Assembly: GCF_011752815.1 (NCBI RefSeq)
Contig: NZ_VWWV01000001.1
Location: 1,550,001-1,614,000, forward strand
DNA from: Enterobacter sp. Cy-643
GTDB taxonomy: Bacteria > Pseudomonadota > Gammaproteobacteria > Enterobacterales > Enterobacteriaceae
Length of the DNA: 64,000 nucleotides
Direction: 5' to 3'
A model generated the notes under the pieces. It had not been told where the DNA came from. It saw only the letters and a program-made list of their open reading frames with translations, and did no database searches. Shown one piece after another: positions 19,130 through 28,098 of the stretch (its first letter is position 1; the number at the start of each line of letters is the position of its first letter). The translations under genes and the position numbers were made by a program.

Positions 19130-20347
19130 TTAGCCCTGCAGAAGACGAATTAATAAAGAGCCGTTATACATTGCATCTTTTACCAGCGCCGCCCCGGCCA
19201 TGGTGCCGCGGTTATCAAACTGCGTACCTTCCACAACGGTGTGTCGGCTATAGGCGGGCAATGCCTGCTGGCGAATGCAGTCGGTAATCGCTGGGTGAAG
19301 GATGGCGGCGGCGCGGTTAAGCGGCGAACCGATAAGAATTTTTTGCGGATTAAACAGGTTAACCATGATGGCCAGAATGCGGCCCACGTTTTGCCCGACG
19401 CCGATAATAATATCTTTGGCCAGCAGATCTCCGCTCAGCGCGGCATCACACAGGGATTCAACGCTCAGCGGTTGCCCGTGCAGCATCGAGCCCATTGACT
19501 GACTCATACGCTGCTGCGCCAGTTCCAGCACGCTTTCGACGCTGGCAATGGTTTCCAGGCAGCCGTGGTTGCCGCAGTAGCAGCGCTTGCCGTAAGGGTC
19601 GACCTGCGTGTGGCCAATTTCCACCAGGCTGCTGCTGCCCGCGTGAAGCAAACGCCCATCGGTGATAACGCCTGCGCCAACGTTGTGATCAATCACCACC
19701 TGAATCACATCTCTTGCGCCCTGAGAGGCACCAAACAGCCCTTCGGCCATGGTCCAGGCGCTAATATCGTGCTGGATAAAGACCGGAACGCCGGTGTGAT
19801 TGCCCAGGACCTCGCCCAGCGGCATATCGCAGACATCGTAGAACGGCATGCGGTGAATCACGCCGCGAACGGTATCAATGATGCCCGGGAGCGTAATGGC
19901 GATGGCGGTGAGGCGCTCGAGCTTTTGCTGATGGCGAATAAAAAATTGATCGACCTGGAATATGATGCGCTCCAGCAAAGGCTGCGGATCGTCGGTCGGC
20001 AACGCCACCGTGTCCTCCACCACCAGCTTGCTGCTGAGGTCGCGCAGTCCCAGTGAAATTTCACCGCGGCTCAGGCGAATTGAGAGGTAATGCCAGGCTT
20101 CTGTTTCAAGCATTAAGCCCACCGCGGGGCGGCCACGGCTGCCGGGGTCCTGAATCTCCGTTTCCTGTACCAGATGCGCCTCAAGCATTTCCCGCACAAT
20201 CTTGGTGATACTGGCCGGAGCCAGCTGCGCCAGGCGGGAAAGATCGATACGCGACACCGGACCGTGGGTATCAATCAAGCGATAAACAACCCCAGCATTG
20301 GTTTGTTTTATCTGATCGATATGGCCCGGTTGACTATCAGCAACCAC
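19130..20347 (-). CDS. mlc: Mlc (DgsA), ROK-family glucose-responsive repressor
   Basis: A 405-residue repressor of PTS and sugar genes that is titrated to the membrane by dephosphorylated EIICB-Glc. The winged helix (LSRLAQLAPASITKIVREMLEA) is followed by the ROK domain with VIDHNVGAGVITDG and the zinc site HTQVDPYGKRCYCGNHGCLET. Translation starts at GTG (reading GTG-GTT-GCT), as I recall for E. coli mlc. It is nearly identical in layout to E. coli Mlc, and its gene neighbours bioD2 and ynfL are also conserved. Confidence 0.94.
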   Translation of the reverse strand: MVADSQPGHIDQIKQTNAGVVYRLIDTHGPVSRIDLSRLAQLAPASITKIVREMLEAHLVQETEIQDPGSRGRPAVGLMLETEAWHYLSIRLSRGEISLGLRDLSSKLVVEDTVALPTDDPQPLLERIIFQVDQFFIRHQQKLERLTAIAITLPGIIDTVRGVIHRMPFYDVCDMPLGEVLGNHTGVPVFIQHDISAWTMAEGLFGASQGARDVIQVVIDHNVGAGVITDGRLLHAGSSSLVEIGHTQVDPYGKRCYCGNHGCLETIASVESVLELAQQRMSQSMGSMLHGQPLSVESLCDAALSGDLLAKDIIIGVGQNVGRILAIMVNLFNPQKILIGSPLNRAAAILHPAITDCIRQQALPAYSRHTVVEGTQFDNRGTMAGAALVKDAMYNGSLLIRLLQG

Positions 20348-20472
20348 GTGGTACTCCCTTTATTTTCGCGCTTCGAAATAAACTTTTAGGCTATGGTGAA
20401 ACACTTCAAGTGGGGTCGTCAAATATTTACGTAGGGTTGTGATTTACCGCACATATTACCGCCACATTTGGT

Positions 20473-21375
20473 CTATTTTAACGCCCAGGAGGCCTCGGTC
20501 AGCAGCGCCGAGATGCGCTTCGCCGCTTCCGATAATTCCCGATGCTTCGGCCAGACCAGCCACAGCTCAGACTGCGCCTCTGGCTCGTCAATGGGCAGCC
20601 ATACCACATCAGTCAGGCGAATGCGCTGGAATGAAGCTGGCAGAATGGAAACCCCCAGCCCGGCGGACACTAACCCAATGATCGTCATTGCCTCGCCCAC
20701 TTCCTGGGTAATGTACGGCACAATATTATACCGGCGAAGCAGCCCGATAATATCGTCGTACAGCCCGGTGCCTACGTGCGGATCAAAGAAAACAAACGGC
20801 TCCTGCGCAAGCTGCGTCAGCGATACCGAACGACTGCAGGCCAGGGGATGATCGCGATGCACCATCGCCAGCAGGGGTTCACGCAGGATAAGCGTCCAGT
20901 TCAGGGTATCCGGCAGGCGCGTATTACGCATCAATCCCAGCTCCAGCTCGCCCTCATTCAGGGGAGTAATTTGCTCCCGGGTGTTCACTTCCCGCATCTG
21001 GAGATGCACGTCAGGATAGCGCTGCCGAAAGCGGGAAAGGCTGTCAGAAACGGCCTTAATAAACGGTGCGGAGGAGGTAAAGCCAATGCGCAGCTCACCG
21101 GTCTCCCCCTGATGCAGCCGGGCCGCACGCGCGGCTGCGGCATCCACCTGGCCGAGAATTTGCCTGGCGTCGGCGAGAAACTGCTGACCCGCCGCGGTGA
21201 GGTTAACGCTGCGGTTCGTTCGCGCCAGCAGGCGAGCGCCGATTTGCTCTTCAAGGATCTGAATTTGTTGGCTAAGTGGAGGCTGGGAGATCCTCAGCCT
21301 CGCGGCCGCCCGGCCAAAATGCAGCTCTTCGGCAACGGCGATGAAGTAGCGCAGATGGCGTAACTCGATATTCAT
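20473..21375 (-). CDS. ynfL: LysR-family regulator YnfL
   Basis: A 300-residue LysR regulator with an N-terminal winged helix (LRHLRYFIAVAEELHFGRAA, RISQPPLSQQIQ) and a periplasmic-binding-protein-like effector domain (ELRIGFTSSAPF, GLVSAGLGVSILPASF). E. coli YnfL is 297 residues and is divergent from ynfM, the same arrangement as here. The 99 bp between the two starts is AT-rich and is the expected site for its operator. Its effector is unknown; regulation of the adjacent MFS gene is inferred from the divergent layout. Confidence 0.9.
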   Translation of the reverse strand: MNIELRHLRYFIAVAEELHFGRAAARLRISQPPLSQQIQILEEQIGARLLARTNRSVNLTAAGQQFLADARQILGQVDAAAARAARLHQGETGELRIGFTSSAPFIKAVSDSLSRFRQRYPDVHLQMREVNTREQITPLNEGELELGLMRNTRLPDTLNWTLILREPLLAMVHRDHPLACSRSVSLTQLAQEPFVFFDPHVGTGLYDDIIGLLRRYNIVPYITQEVGEAMTIIGLVSAGLGVSILPASFQRIRLTDVVWLPIDEPEAQSELWLVWPKHRELSEAAKRISALLTEASWALK

Positions 21376-21474
21376 ATGTTTAAAGTATCATTTGAGATTA
21401 TTAATATATTAGACATAACATTTACACTTTTCTACTCTGTAAAAAATAAGTTAACACCTGCGTAAGGATCTCCC

Positions 21475-22725
21475 TTGAGTCGTACAACTACCGTCAGCCC
21501 TGTCCCGACAGAGGATGCTGACGAAAGCCGGTCTGCCCCTTCTGTCAGCTATATCAAACGCGGTACCCCTCAATTTATGCGCGTCACGCTGGCGCTGTTT
21601 TCCGCCGGGCTGGCTACCTTTGCCCTGCTCTATTGTGTCCAGCCCATTTTACCGGTGCTCTCTCATGAATTTGGCGTCAGTCCGGCAAGCAGCAGTATTT
21701 CGCTTTCGGTTTCCACTGCGATGCTGGCTATCGGGCTGTTGTTTACCGGCCCGCTGTCGGACGCCATTGGGCGTAAACAGGTCATGGTTACGGCTCTGCT
21801 GCTGGCTTCCTGCTGTACTTTACTGTCGACGCTGATGACCAGCTGGCACGGCATTTTGATCATGCGCGCGCTCATCGGCTTGTCCCTTAGCGGTGTCGCC
21901 GCCGTGGGCATGACTTACCTCAGCGAGGAGATGCACCCGAGCGTGGTGGCATTTTCGATGGGCCTGTACATCAGCGGGAACTCGATTGGCGGAATGAGCG
22001 GCCGCCTGATCGCCGGGGTACTCACCGACTTCTTTACCTGGCGCATTGCCGTCGCGGCTATCGGCTGTTTTGCCCTTGCCTCAGCGCTGATGTTCTGGAA
22101 GATTCTGCCGCAGTCGCAGCATTTTCGCGCCTCCAGTCTGCGCCCCAAAACGCTGTTTATTAACTTCCGCCTGCACTGGCGGGACCCGGGTTTGCCGCTA
22201 CTGTTTGCGGAAGGCTTTCTGCTGATGGGGGCGTTTGTCACCCTCTTTAACTACATTGGCTACCGCATGATGGAAGCCCCGTGGTTTCTGAGCCAGGCGG
22301 TGGTGGGCCTGCTTTCCGTCGCCTACCTGACCGGGACATGGAGTTCACCTAAAGCGGGCGCAATGACCGCGAAATATGGCCGCGGCCCCGTATTGATTGG
22401 CTTCACGGCCATTATGTTCCTTGGCCTGGCACTGACCGTTTTCTCCTCGCTGATTGTCATTTTTGCCGGGATGCTGCTGTTCTCCGCCGGTTTCTTTGCC
22501 GCCCATTCGGTGGCCAGCAGCTGGATTGGGCCACGCGCACGCCGGGCCAAAGGCCAGGCTTCATCACTGTATTTGTTCAGCTACTACCTTGGCTCCAGCC
22601 TCGCGGGTACTCTTGGCGGCGTGTTCTGGCACCAGTTTGGCTGGAGCGGCGTGGCGGCGTTTATCGGCTCGCTGCTGCTGCTCGCCCTGCTGGTTGCCAC
22701 CCGCTTGCACCATAAGGCGCACTAA
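21475..22725 (+). CDS. ynfM: MFS transporter YnfM
   Basis: A 12-helix major facilitator protein, 416 residues, collinear with E. coli YnfM (417). Signatures include the loop 2-3 motif GPLSDAIGRKQVM, GLSLSGVAAVGMTYLSEE and the C-terminal GPRARRAKGQASSLYLFSYYLG. Translation starts at a TTG at 21475, 5-6 nt after AAGGA; the first residues (MSRTTTVSP) match the E. coli start. Substrate unknown; annotated as a putative exporter. Probably controlled by the divergent ynfL. Confidence 0.92.
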   Translation: MSRTTTVSPVPTEDADESRSAPSVSYIKRGTPQFMRVTLALFSAGLATFALLYCVQPILPVLSHEFGVSPASSSISLSVSTAMLAIGLLFTGPLSDAIGRKQVMVTALLLASCCTLLSTLMTSWHGILIMRALIGLSLSGVAAVGMTYLSEEMHPSVVAFSMGLYISGNSIGGMSGRLIAGVLTDFFTWRIAVAAIGCFALASALMFWKILPQSQHFRASSLRPKTLFINFRLHWRDPGLPLLFAEGFLLMGAFVTLFNYIGYRMMEAPWFLSQAVVGLLSVAYLTGTWSSPKAGAMTAKYGRGPVLIGFTAIMFLGLALTVFSSLIVIFAGMLLFSAGFFAAHSVASSWIGPRARRAKGQASSLYLFSYYLGSSLAGTLGGVFWHQFGWSGVAAFIGSLLLLALLVATRLHHKAH

Positions 22726-22799
22726 CCTGCTGCCGCTCTCGTGTTCAGGTACGCTTAATGCTATTTTCTTTAGTGTTAACAACCTGTTCACGAGGCCAT

Positions 22800-24284
22800 A
22801 TGGAAAAGCAAAACTATAATCACCTGACCCGTACCTTCCAGCGTCTGTCCCGGTTTGATCATCTGTCAGCCATTGCCGGCTGGGACATGTCCACCATGAT
22901 GCCCGCTAACGGTAGCCAGGCGCGCGGCGAGGCTCTCGCTGAACTCAGCGTGCTTAAGCACCAGATCCTGACCGACAAGAAAATTGCCACCCTGCTCCAG
23001 GCCGCAGCTCAGGAAGATCTGAACGATGTGGAGCGTGCCAACCTGCGTGAAATGACTCGTCACTACCAGGAAGCGGTGCTGCTCCCGGATGCATTAGTAG
23101 AAGAGAAATCGCTGGTCGGTACGCGCTGCGAACACGGCTGGCGAACCCAGCGCCCGGCCAACGACTGGCAGGGGTTCTCCACGAACCTGAAGGAAGTCGT
23201 GCGGGTCAGCCGCGAAGAGGCACGTCTGCGCGCAGAGGCAAAAGGCATTTCCCGCTACGATGCGCTGCTGGACATCTATGAGCCCGGCATGACCAGCGCC
23301 AAACTCGACGTGCTGTTTGGCGATCTGCGCGGCTGGCTGCCGGATCTGCTCCAGAAGGTGGTTGATAAACAGGCCAAAGAAAACATGCTGACGCCACAGG
23401 GGCCTTTCGCCACCGAAACCCAGCGCCAGCTTGGGCTGGATACCATGGCGCTGCTGGGCTTTGACTTTAACGGCGGCCGCCTTGACGTCAGCGCGCATCC
23501 TTTCTGCGGCGGCGTGCCGCAAGATGTGCGAATCACGACTCGCTATAACGAAGACGAGATGTTCAGCTCGTTGTTTGGCGTGATTCATGAAACCGGCCAC
23601 GCCCGCTATGAGCAAAACCTGCCACGGGAATGGCTCGGCCAGCCCGTTGCCCTGGCGCGTTCTACCGCCATTCATGAATCCCAAAGCCTGTTCTTTGAAA
23701 TGCAGCTTGGGCGCAGCGCGCCGTTCCTGAAACTGCTGTTACCTAAAGTGATTGAGCGTTTTGGGCCGCAGCCGGCGTTCGAGCTGAACAACTTTATCAA
23801 TGTTAATCAGCAGGTGGAGCGCGGCTATATTCGTGTCGATGCCGACGAGGTCAGCTACCCTGCGCATGTTGTGCTGCGGTATGAAATTGAACGGGCGCTG
23901 ATCGACGGTGATATCGAGGTGGATGACATTCCGGCGCTGTGGAATGAGAAGATGCAGTCCTGGCTGGGCCTCTCCACCGAAGGCAATTACCGTAATGGCT
24001 GTATGCAGGATATTCACTGGACCGATGGGGCTTTCGGCTACTTCCCGTCCTACACGCTGGGCGCGATGTACGCGGCGCAACTCTTTAGCGCGGCATCACG
24101 CGCGCTGCCGGATCTGGACCAGGCGATCGCCAGTGGGAATTTCACCGCATTATTTGACTGGTTAAAGCAAAACATCTGGCAGCACGGCAGCCGTTTCACC
24201 ACTTCACAGCTGATAACCAACGCGACCGGGGAAGACCTTAACCCATTGTATTTCCGTAAACATTTAGAGTCTCGTTACCTTTAA
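22800..24284 (+). CDS. M32-family metallocarboxypeptidase (Taq type)
   Basis: A 494-residue cytoplasmic zinc carboxypeptidase. The HExxH motif HETGH is at residues 263-267 and the third ligand is in the downstream helix (AIHESQSLFFEMQLG). Family blocks include DEVSYPAHVVLRYEIERALIDG, DIHWTDGAFGYFPSYTLGAMYAAQ and a C-terminal RFTTSQLI. It probably trims C-terminal residues in peptide turnover. The start is the ATG at 22800 with GAGG 4 nt upstream. It is inserted between ynfM and asr relative to the E. coli order, and is a normal gene in several other enterobacteria as far as I recall. Confidence 0.92.
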   Translation: MEKQNYNHLTRTFQRLSRFDHLSAIAGWDMSTMMPANGSQARGEALAELSVLKHQILTDKKIATLLQAAAQEDLNDVERANLREMTRHYQEAVLLPDALVEEKSLVGTRCEHGWRTQRPANDWQGFSTNLKEVVRVSREEARLRAEAKGISRYDALLDIYEPGMTSAKLDVLFGDLRGWLPDLLQKVVDKQAKENMLTPQGPFATETQRQLGLDTMALLGFDFNGGRLDVSAHPFCGGVPQDVRITTRYNEDEMFSSLFGVIHETGHARYEQNLPREWLGQPVALARSTAIHESQSLFFEMQLGRSAPFLKLLLPKVIERFGPQPAFELNNFINVNQQVERGYIRVDADEVSYPAHVVLRYEIERALIDGDIEVDDIPALWNEKMQSWLGLSTEGNYRNGCMQDIHWTDGAFGYFPSYTLGAMYAAQLFSAASRALPDLDQAIASGNFTALFDWLKQNIWQHGSRFTTSQLITNATGEDLNPLYFRKHLESRYL

Positions 24285-24318
24285 TGCCCTCACGCCGGGT
24301 CGCCTGTACCCGGCGTTG

Positions 24319-24332
24319 TACATTACGTTACA
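24319..24332 (+). promoter_or_regulatory. RstA box in the asr promoter
   Basis: TACATTACGTTACA differs at one position from the RstA consensus TACATNTNGTTACA. It lies 118 bp before the asr start codon, and a TATAGT at 24375-24380 is a likely -10 element without a good -35, as expected for an activated promoter. In E. coli RstA induces asr at acid pH. Confidence 0.7.
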
Positions 24333-24436
24333 TGCCGATACCAATCACTCACTGAACACTTTGATTCCCCAGCCTATAGTTCATTTCAACGGCCCCGCAG
24401 TGGGGTTGACACACAAACAAATTCGAGGATGTCGAA

Positions 24437-24862
24437 ATGAAAAAAGTATTAGCTCTGGTTGTTGCCGCTGCTATGGGTCTGTCTTCTGCCGCTTTCGCTG
24501 CTGACACCACCGCTACCGCTCCAGCTGCTGCTCCAGCAACCACCGCTGCTGCTCCTGCTGCTAAAGCGCCAGCTGCAAAAGTAACGCATCACAAGAAACA
24601 CAAAAAAGCTGCCGCTCAGAAAGCTCAGGCTGCTAAAAAGAAACACAAAAAAGCCGCTAAACCAGCGACCGAGCAGAAAGCTCAGGCTGCTAAAAAGCAC
24701 CACAAAAAAGCAACCAAACCCGCTGCTCAGAAAGCACAGGCTGCTAAAAAACACCACAAAAAAGCAGTAAAACCAGCTGCACAGAAAGCTCAGGCTGCTA
24801 AAAAACACGTGAAAAAACATCACAAAGCCGCTGCTAAACCAGCTGCACAGCCAGCAGCATAA
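24437..24862 (+). CDS. asr: Acid-shock protein Asr, expanded repeat form
   Basis: A periplasmic, highly basic and disordered protein strongly induced by acid; reported to act as a chaperone-like protectant. It has a signal peptide ([21 protein letters not shown]), an Ala/Pro-rich linker, then [13 protein letters not shown] repeats starting at residues 61, 80, 98 and 116 (period 18-19). The total is 141 residues; E. coli Asr is about 102, so this version has extra repeat units. There is a good ribosome-binding context (GAGGATGTCGAA) and a strong terminator after the gene. The opposite strand is also open across the repeats, but that is an effect of the codon pattern. Confidence 0.93.
   Translation: MKKVLALVVAAAMGLSSAAFAADTTATAPAAAPATTAAAPAAKAPAAKVTHHKKHKKAAAQKAQAAKKKHKKAAKPATEQKAQAAKKHHKKATKPAAQKAQAAKKHHKKAVKPAAQKAQAAKKHVKKHHKAAAKPAAQPAA
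24617..24838 (+). repeat. In-frame tandem repeats within asr (about 54-57 bp period)
   Basis: The nucleotide repeats begin with CAGAAAGCTCAGGCTGC or close variants at each protein repeat (residues 61, 80, 98, 116). The near-identical blocks would allow copy-number change by slippage or recombination while keeping the frame. Confidence 0.8.
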
Positions 24863-24901
24863 GTTAAACGGGGCGACCCGTTAGCTTGAAGCGTTTACAT
24901 A

Positions 24902-24930
24902 AACACCCGGCTTGCCGGGTGTTTTATTAG
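24902..24930 (+). terminator. Intrinsic terminator after asr
   Basis: AACACCCGGC and GCCGGGTGTT form a perfect 10 bp stem with a 2-4 nt loop followed by TTATT. It separates asr from the small ydgU frame downstream, so ydgU would need read-through or its own promoter. Confidence 0.85.
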
Positions 24931-24977
24931 GAATAAGGCACAGCCTTTAGCACGTACTTATTTCTGGAGTGCGGATA

Positions 24978-25058
24978 ATGTTGCGACGCTACAGTTTCGA
25001 GTTAATCCTCGCCCTGCTGATCATCTGCGGTATTATTACGCTGAGCTTCTGGCTCTGA
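24978..25058 (+). CDS. ydgU: YdgU-like small membrane protein
   Basis: A 26-residue frame, ATG at 24978 to TGA at 25056-25058. After a short basic start (MLRRYSFE) the rest is one hydrophobic segment (about residues 9-26), the form of a single-pass inner-membrane microprotein. GGAG lies 9 nt before the ATG. In E. coli the small gene ydgU lies between asr and ydgD and is associated with acid stress; the identical position and size are my main reasons for the name. Sequence similarity should be confirmed. Confidence 0.65.
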   Translation: MLRRYSFELILALLIICGIITLSFWL

Positions 25059-25156
25059 TAGCGTAGTCTGCTGTTTTCACTCCCACTTTCGGTCCGTTCC
25101 GACTATAGTTACTGCATCTATAAAAACCATAATTATTAGCCCCTTCAGAGAGAGCT

Positions 25157-25963
25157 ATGCGCAAAAGTGTTGTGTTGTTTTTAGGAGCATTGATCCTTTT
25201 ACCTCAACTCGCTCACGCGGACGAAGACGACAGCCCGGCGAACGTTAAAACGCTGTTCTTCGGCAAAGATGACCGTATTCGCGTGACCAATCCTGAGGAT
25301 GCCCCCTGGGATGCCATTGGCCAGTTGGAAACCGCCAGCGGCAACTTATGTACCGCCACCCTTATTTCACCTCATCTGGCCTTAACTGCCGGGCACTGCC
25401 TGCTGCAGCCGCCGCGTGGCAAGGCAGACAAAGCCATCGCCCTGCGCTTTATTTCCCATAAAGGGCAATGGCGCTATGAAATCCATGATATCGAAGGCCG
25501 CGTAGATAAATCCCTCGGTCGCCGCCTTAAGGCGGACGGTGACGGATGGCTGGTTCCCTCTGGCGCGGCACCTTATGATTTTGGCCTGATTATTATCCGC
25601 AATCCGCCTTCGGGCATCACGCCGCTACCGCTGTTCACCGGCGACAAAGACGCGCTAACCGAAGCATTAAAGACGCAGGATCGCAAAGTGACGCAGTCTG
25701 GCTACCCGCTGGATCATCTCGACGACCTGTATACCCACAGTAACTGCCTGGTGACGGGCTGGGCGCAGGCATCCGTGCTGTCGCACCAGTGCGATACCCT
25801 CCCCGGCGATAGCGGTTCACCGCTGTTGCTGAAAACCGATCAGGGCTGGCAGCTGATTGCGGTGCAAAGTTCCGCCCCGGCAGCCAAAGACAGATACAGA
25901 GCTGACAACCGCGCCATTTCAGTCACCGGCTTCCGCGACAGGCTGGAAGCGCTGGCACAATAA
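25157..25963 (+). CDS. ydgD: YdgD, secreted trypsin-like serine protease
   Basis: A 268-residue chymotrypsin-fold (S1) protease with a signal peptide ([21 protein letters not shown]), so periplasmic. The catalytic histidine is in LTAGHC, a candidate aspartate is in YDFGLIII and the serine is in [11 protein letters not shown]. Four cysteines could form disulfides. E. coli YdgD is 273 residues and lies at the same place after asr. Substrates are unknown. Its end converges with the RodA-like gene across a hairpin. Confidence 0.9.
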   Translation: MRKSVVLFLGALILLPQLAHADEDDSPANVKTLFFGKDDRIRVTNPEDAPWDAIGQLETASGNLCTATLISPHLALTAGHCLLQPPRGKADKAIALRFISHKGQWRYEIHDIEGRVDKSLGRRLKADGDGWLVPSGAAPYDFGLIIIRNPPSGITPLPLFTGDKDALTEALKTQDRKVTQSGYPLDHLDDLYTHSNCLVTGWAQASVLSHQCDTLPGDSGSPLLLKTDQGWQLIAVQSSAPAAKDRYRADNRAISVTGFRDRLEALAQ

Positions 25964-25976
25964 GCGCTCAACCCGA

Positions 25977-26012
25977 TACCGTCGGGCACCGTAGCAATAA
26001 CGGTTGCCCGGC
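25977..26012. terminator. Bidirectional hairpin between ydgD and the RodA-like gene
   Basis: CGTCGGGCACCGT and ACGGTTGCCCGGCG pair with two mismatches around an AGCAATA loop. TAAACATTTTTTG follows on the plus strand, giving a loose U tract for ydgD. The minus-strand gene also ends 3 bp away. Confidence 0.5.
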
Positions 26013-26014
26013 GG

Positions 26015-27127
26015 CTAAACATTTTTTGACATCATCTTGCGGTGCGTATGTATTGACATAATGATGCCAAACCCGGCCATTAGCACGATCAGCGCCGAGC
26101 CTCCGTAGCTTATTAACGGCAGCGGAACACCTACTACCGGCAAGATTCCGCTCACCATACCGATGTTCACAAACACATAAACGAACAAAATCAGTATCAG
26201 GCTGCCGACAACCATGCGGCCAAAAAGCGTCTGAGCCTGAGCGGCGATGATCAACCCACGCATAATCAACAGCAGATACAACGCCAACAGCACTAAAATG
26301 CCGATAAAGCCCAGCTCTTCCGCCAGAACGGCAAACACAAAGTCGGTGTGCCGCTCCGGTAAAAACTCCAGCTGCGACTGTGTGCCGTGCAGCCAGCCTT
26401 TCCCTACCAGACCGCCGGAACCAATAGCAATTTTTGACTGAATAATGTGATAGCCCGCCCCACGCGGATCGCGGGTCGGATCCAACAGCATCATGATGCG
26501 TTCACGCTGATAGTCATGCATAAGAAAGAACCACAGCACCGGAATAAACACCGCAATCAGCGCGGCAGCAGCGGCGATAATCCGCCAGCTAATGCCGGAC
26601 AGGAACAACACGAAAAGACCGGATGTGGCCACCAGAACGGCGGTCCCGAGATCGGGCTGCATCGCAATAAGCAAGGTGGGAACAAAGATCAGCGCCAGGG
26701 CGATGGCGGTATGTTTCAGCGATGGAGGACAGGGATTTTGATTGATAAACCGCGCCACCATCAGCGGGACGGCAATCTTTGCGATTTCAGAAGGCTGGAA
26801 ACGAATAACGCCGAGATCCAGCCAGCGCTGAGCCCCTTTACTGATTTGCCCGATGCTATCCACCAGCAGCAGTAAAATAACGCACAGGGCAAAGAGCCAG
26901 GGGGCGGATCGTTCATAGAAGCGAGGAGGGATTTGCGCCATGGCGATCATCACGATAAGCCCCATCGCAATCTGCCCGGCTTTGCGCTCCATCATCCCAG
27001 GATCCTGGCCGCTGGCGCTCCACATTACAAACGCGCTGTAGGCAAGCAGCAGCATAATCAACAGCAGCAGCGAGGCATCAAGATGAATCTTTAGCCAAAA
27101 CATTCTTTTCTGATGAATATTTTCCAT
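26015..27127 (-). CDS. RodA paralogue (SEDS-family peptidoglycan polymerase)
   Basis: A 370-residue inner-membrane SEDS protein with about ten membrane segments, the same length as E. coli RodA and alike along its whole length. Examples are [76 protein letters not shown] and [13 protein letters not shown]. The catalytic aspartate region (LPERHTDF) is kept. The canonical rodA lies beside mrdA (PBP2) in enterobacteria; no penicillin-binding protein is near here, so this is probably a second, orphan copy. It would polymerise glycan strands with PBP2 or another class B PBP. The neighbouring genes (ydgD, ClpP-like) do not reveal the trigger. Confidence 0.85.
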   Translation of the reverse strand: MENIHQKRMFWLKIHLDASLLLLIMLLLAYSAFVMWSASGQDPGMMERKAGQIAMGLIVMIAMAQIPPRFYERSAPWLFALCVILLLLVDSIGQISKGAQRWLDLGVIRFQPSEIAKIAVPLMVARFINQNPCPPSLKHTAIALALIFVPTLLIAMQPDLGTAVLVATSGLFVLFLSGISWRIIAAAAALIAVFIPVLWFFLMHDYQRERIMMLLDPTRDPRGAGYHIIQSKIAIGSGGLVGKGWLHGTQSQLEFLPERHTDFVFAVLAEELGFIGILVLLALYLLLIMRGLIIAAQAQTLFGRMVVGSLILILFVYVFVNIGMVSGILPVVGVPLPLISYGGSALIVLMAGFGIIMSIHTHRKMMSKNV

Positions 27128-27262
27128 GTAATACCCCTGCCACCATAAGGTAATTCAGGCATGGTTCCTGATATATTTTCCGGGACAAACTAGTGGATTG
27201 CCCTCAGCGTTATTTCCATATCCAGGTCATGACCCGATAGTTTACCCGGTAATATTCGACTA

Positions 27263-27904
27263 TTAATTCGCGCTGCTGGTGATAGCGTAGCTGTAGGTGG
27301 CTGGTATTATTTTTTTATCTACGGAAGATATTAACCCTACGGCCATTGCTTCACTGGGAGAATAGTTTGTAAGGTTATACTCGCTATGCAATATCTCGGC
27401 TATTTTGGCATCATCAAGTTTTGTACATGCCCGATACGTTTTTTTAAACATCTCATTGAAACGACGTGTTTCTTTTTCAAGATAAGCCACATCTGCTGGC
27501 CTGACATCTCCCTGATGTGAGATAGAGGCCGGGTGCAGGAACAGGCTGCCTTCAGGCAATGAACGCCTGTCGTCTGCGGCGCAAAACATGATCGTTGCTG
27601 AAGAGCCGACGGTGGACATAGCCACGGTTGTTACGGGGATAGCAGAGCTTCTGACGGCAGCAGCGGCCATCAAGCCCGCATCCATATCGCCGCCATAGCT
27701 ATTGATGTAGAGATAAATTCTTTCTACATCATTATTTTTATTAACTTCATCAAAAACGCTGACCAGCCTCGATACGGCCGAAGGTTGCATTTCCCCGGTA
27801 TAATAAATTTTGGCTATTTTATTTTTATCTTCCACTGGCTGCGCTGCAGCAAATGAAGAATACGAAATTAACACTGTAATGATCAGGTGTATTGCGGCTT
27901 TCAC
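27263..27904 (-). CDS. Exported ClpP-like serine protease family protein
   Basis: A 213-residue protein with a signal peptide (about residues 1-21, MKAAIHLIITVLISYSSFAAA). The mature part has the ClpP/crotonase fold pattern: IYLYINSYGGDMDAGLMAA, STVGSSATIMFCAADDRRSL with candidate nucleophile Ser102, and FLHPAS with candidate His124. Cysteines at 108 and about 158 could pair in the periplasm. ClpP itself is cytoplasmic and has no signal peptide, so this is a separate exported branch. The gene stands alone, with AT-rich flanks (about 190 bp to the GGDEF gene), and looks less GC-rich than its neighbours, which could mean acquisition. Substrate unknown. Confidence 0.75.
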   Translation of the reverse strand: MKAAIHLIITVLISYSSFAAAQPVEDKNKIAKIYYTGEMQPSAVSRLVSVFDEVNKNNDVERIYLYINSYGGDMDAGLMAAAAVRSSAIPVTTVAMSTVGSSATIMFCAADDRRSLPEGSLFLHPASISHQGDVRPADVAYLEKETRRFNEMFKKTYRACTKLDDAKIAEILHSEYNLTNYSPSEAMAVGLISSVDKKIIPATYSYAITSSAN

Positions 27905-28098
27905 ATGTCTCTCCTTGATAAACTCAATTTAACATTCCATTTCTTCATAGCTTATAACATGGGATTGCAAAAACAAGGTGATTTATAACCAGAAATTAAA
28001 CAAAGAGTTAATATAGAAAAGAAAAAAAACCAACAACATAAAAAATAAAATAACCCTCTGTAATAGCAGGTAATATTAACCAATAATTTAATAGACCA

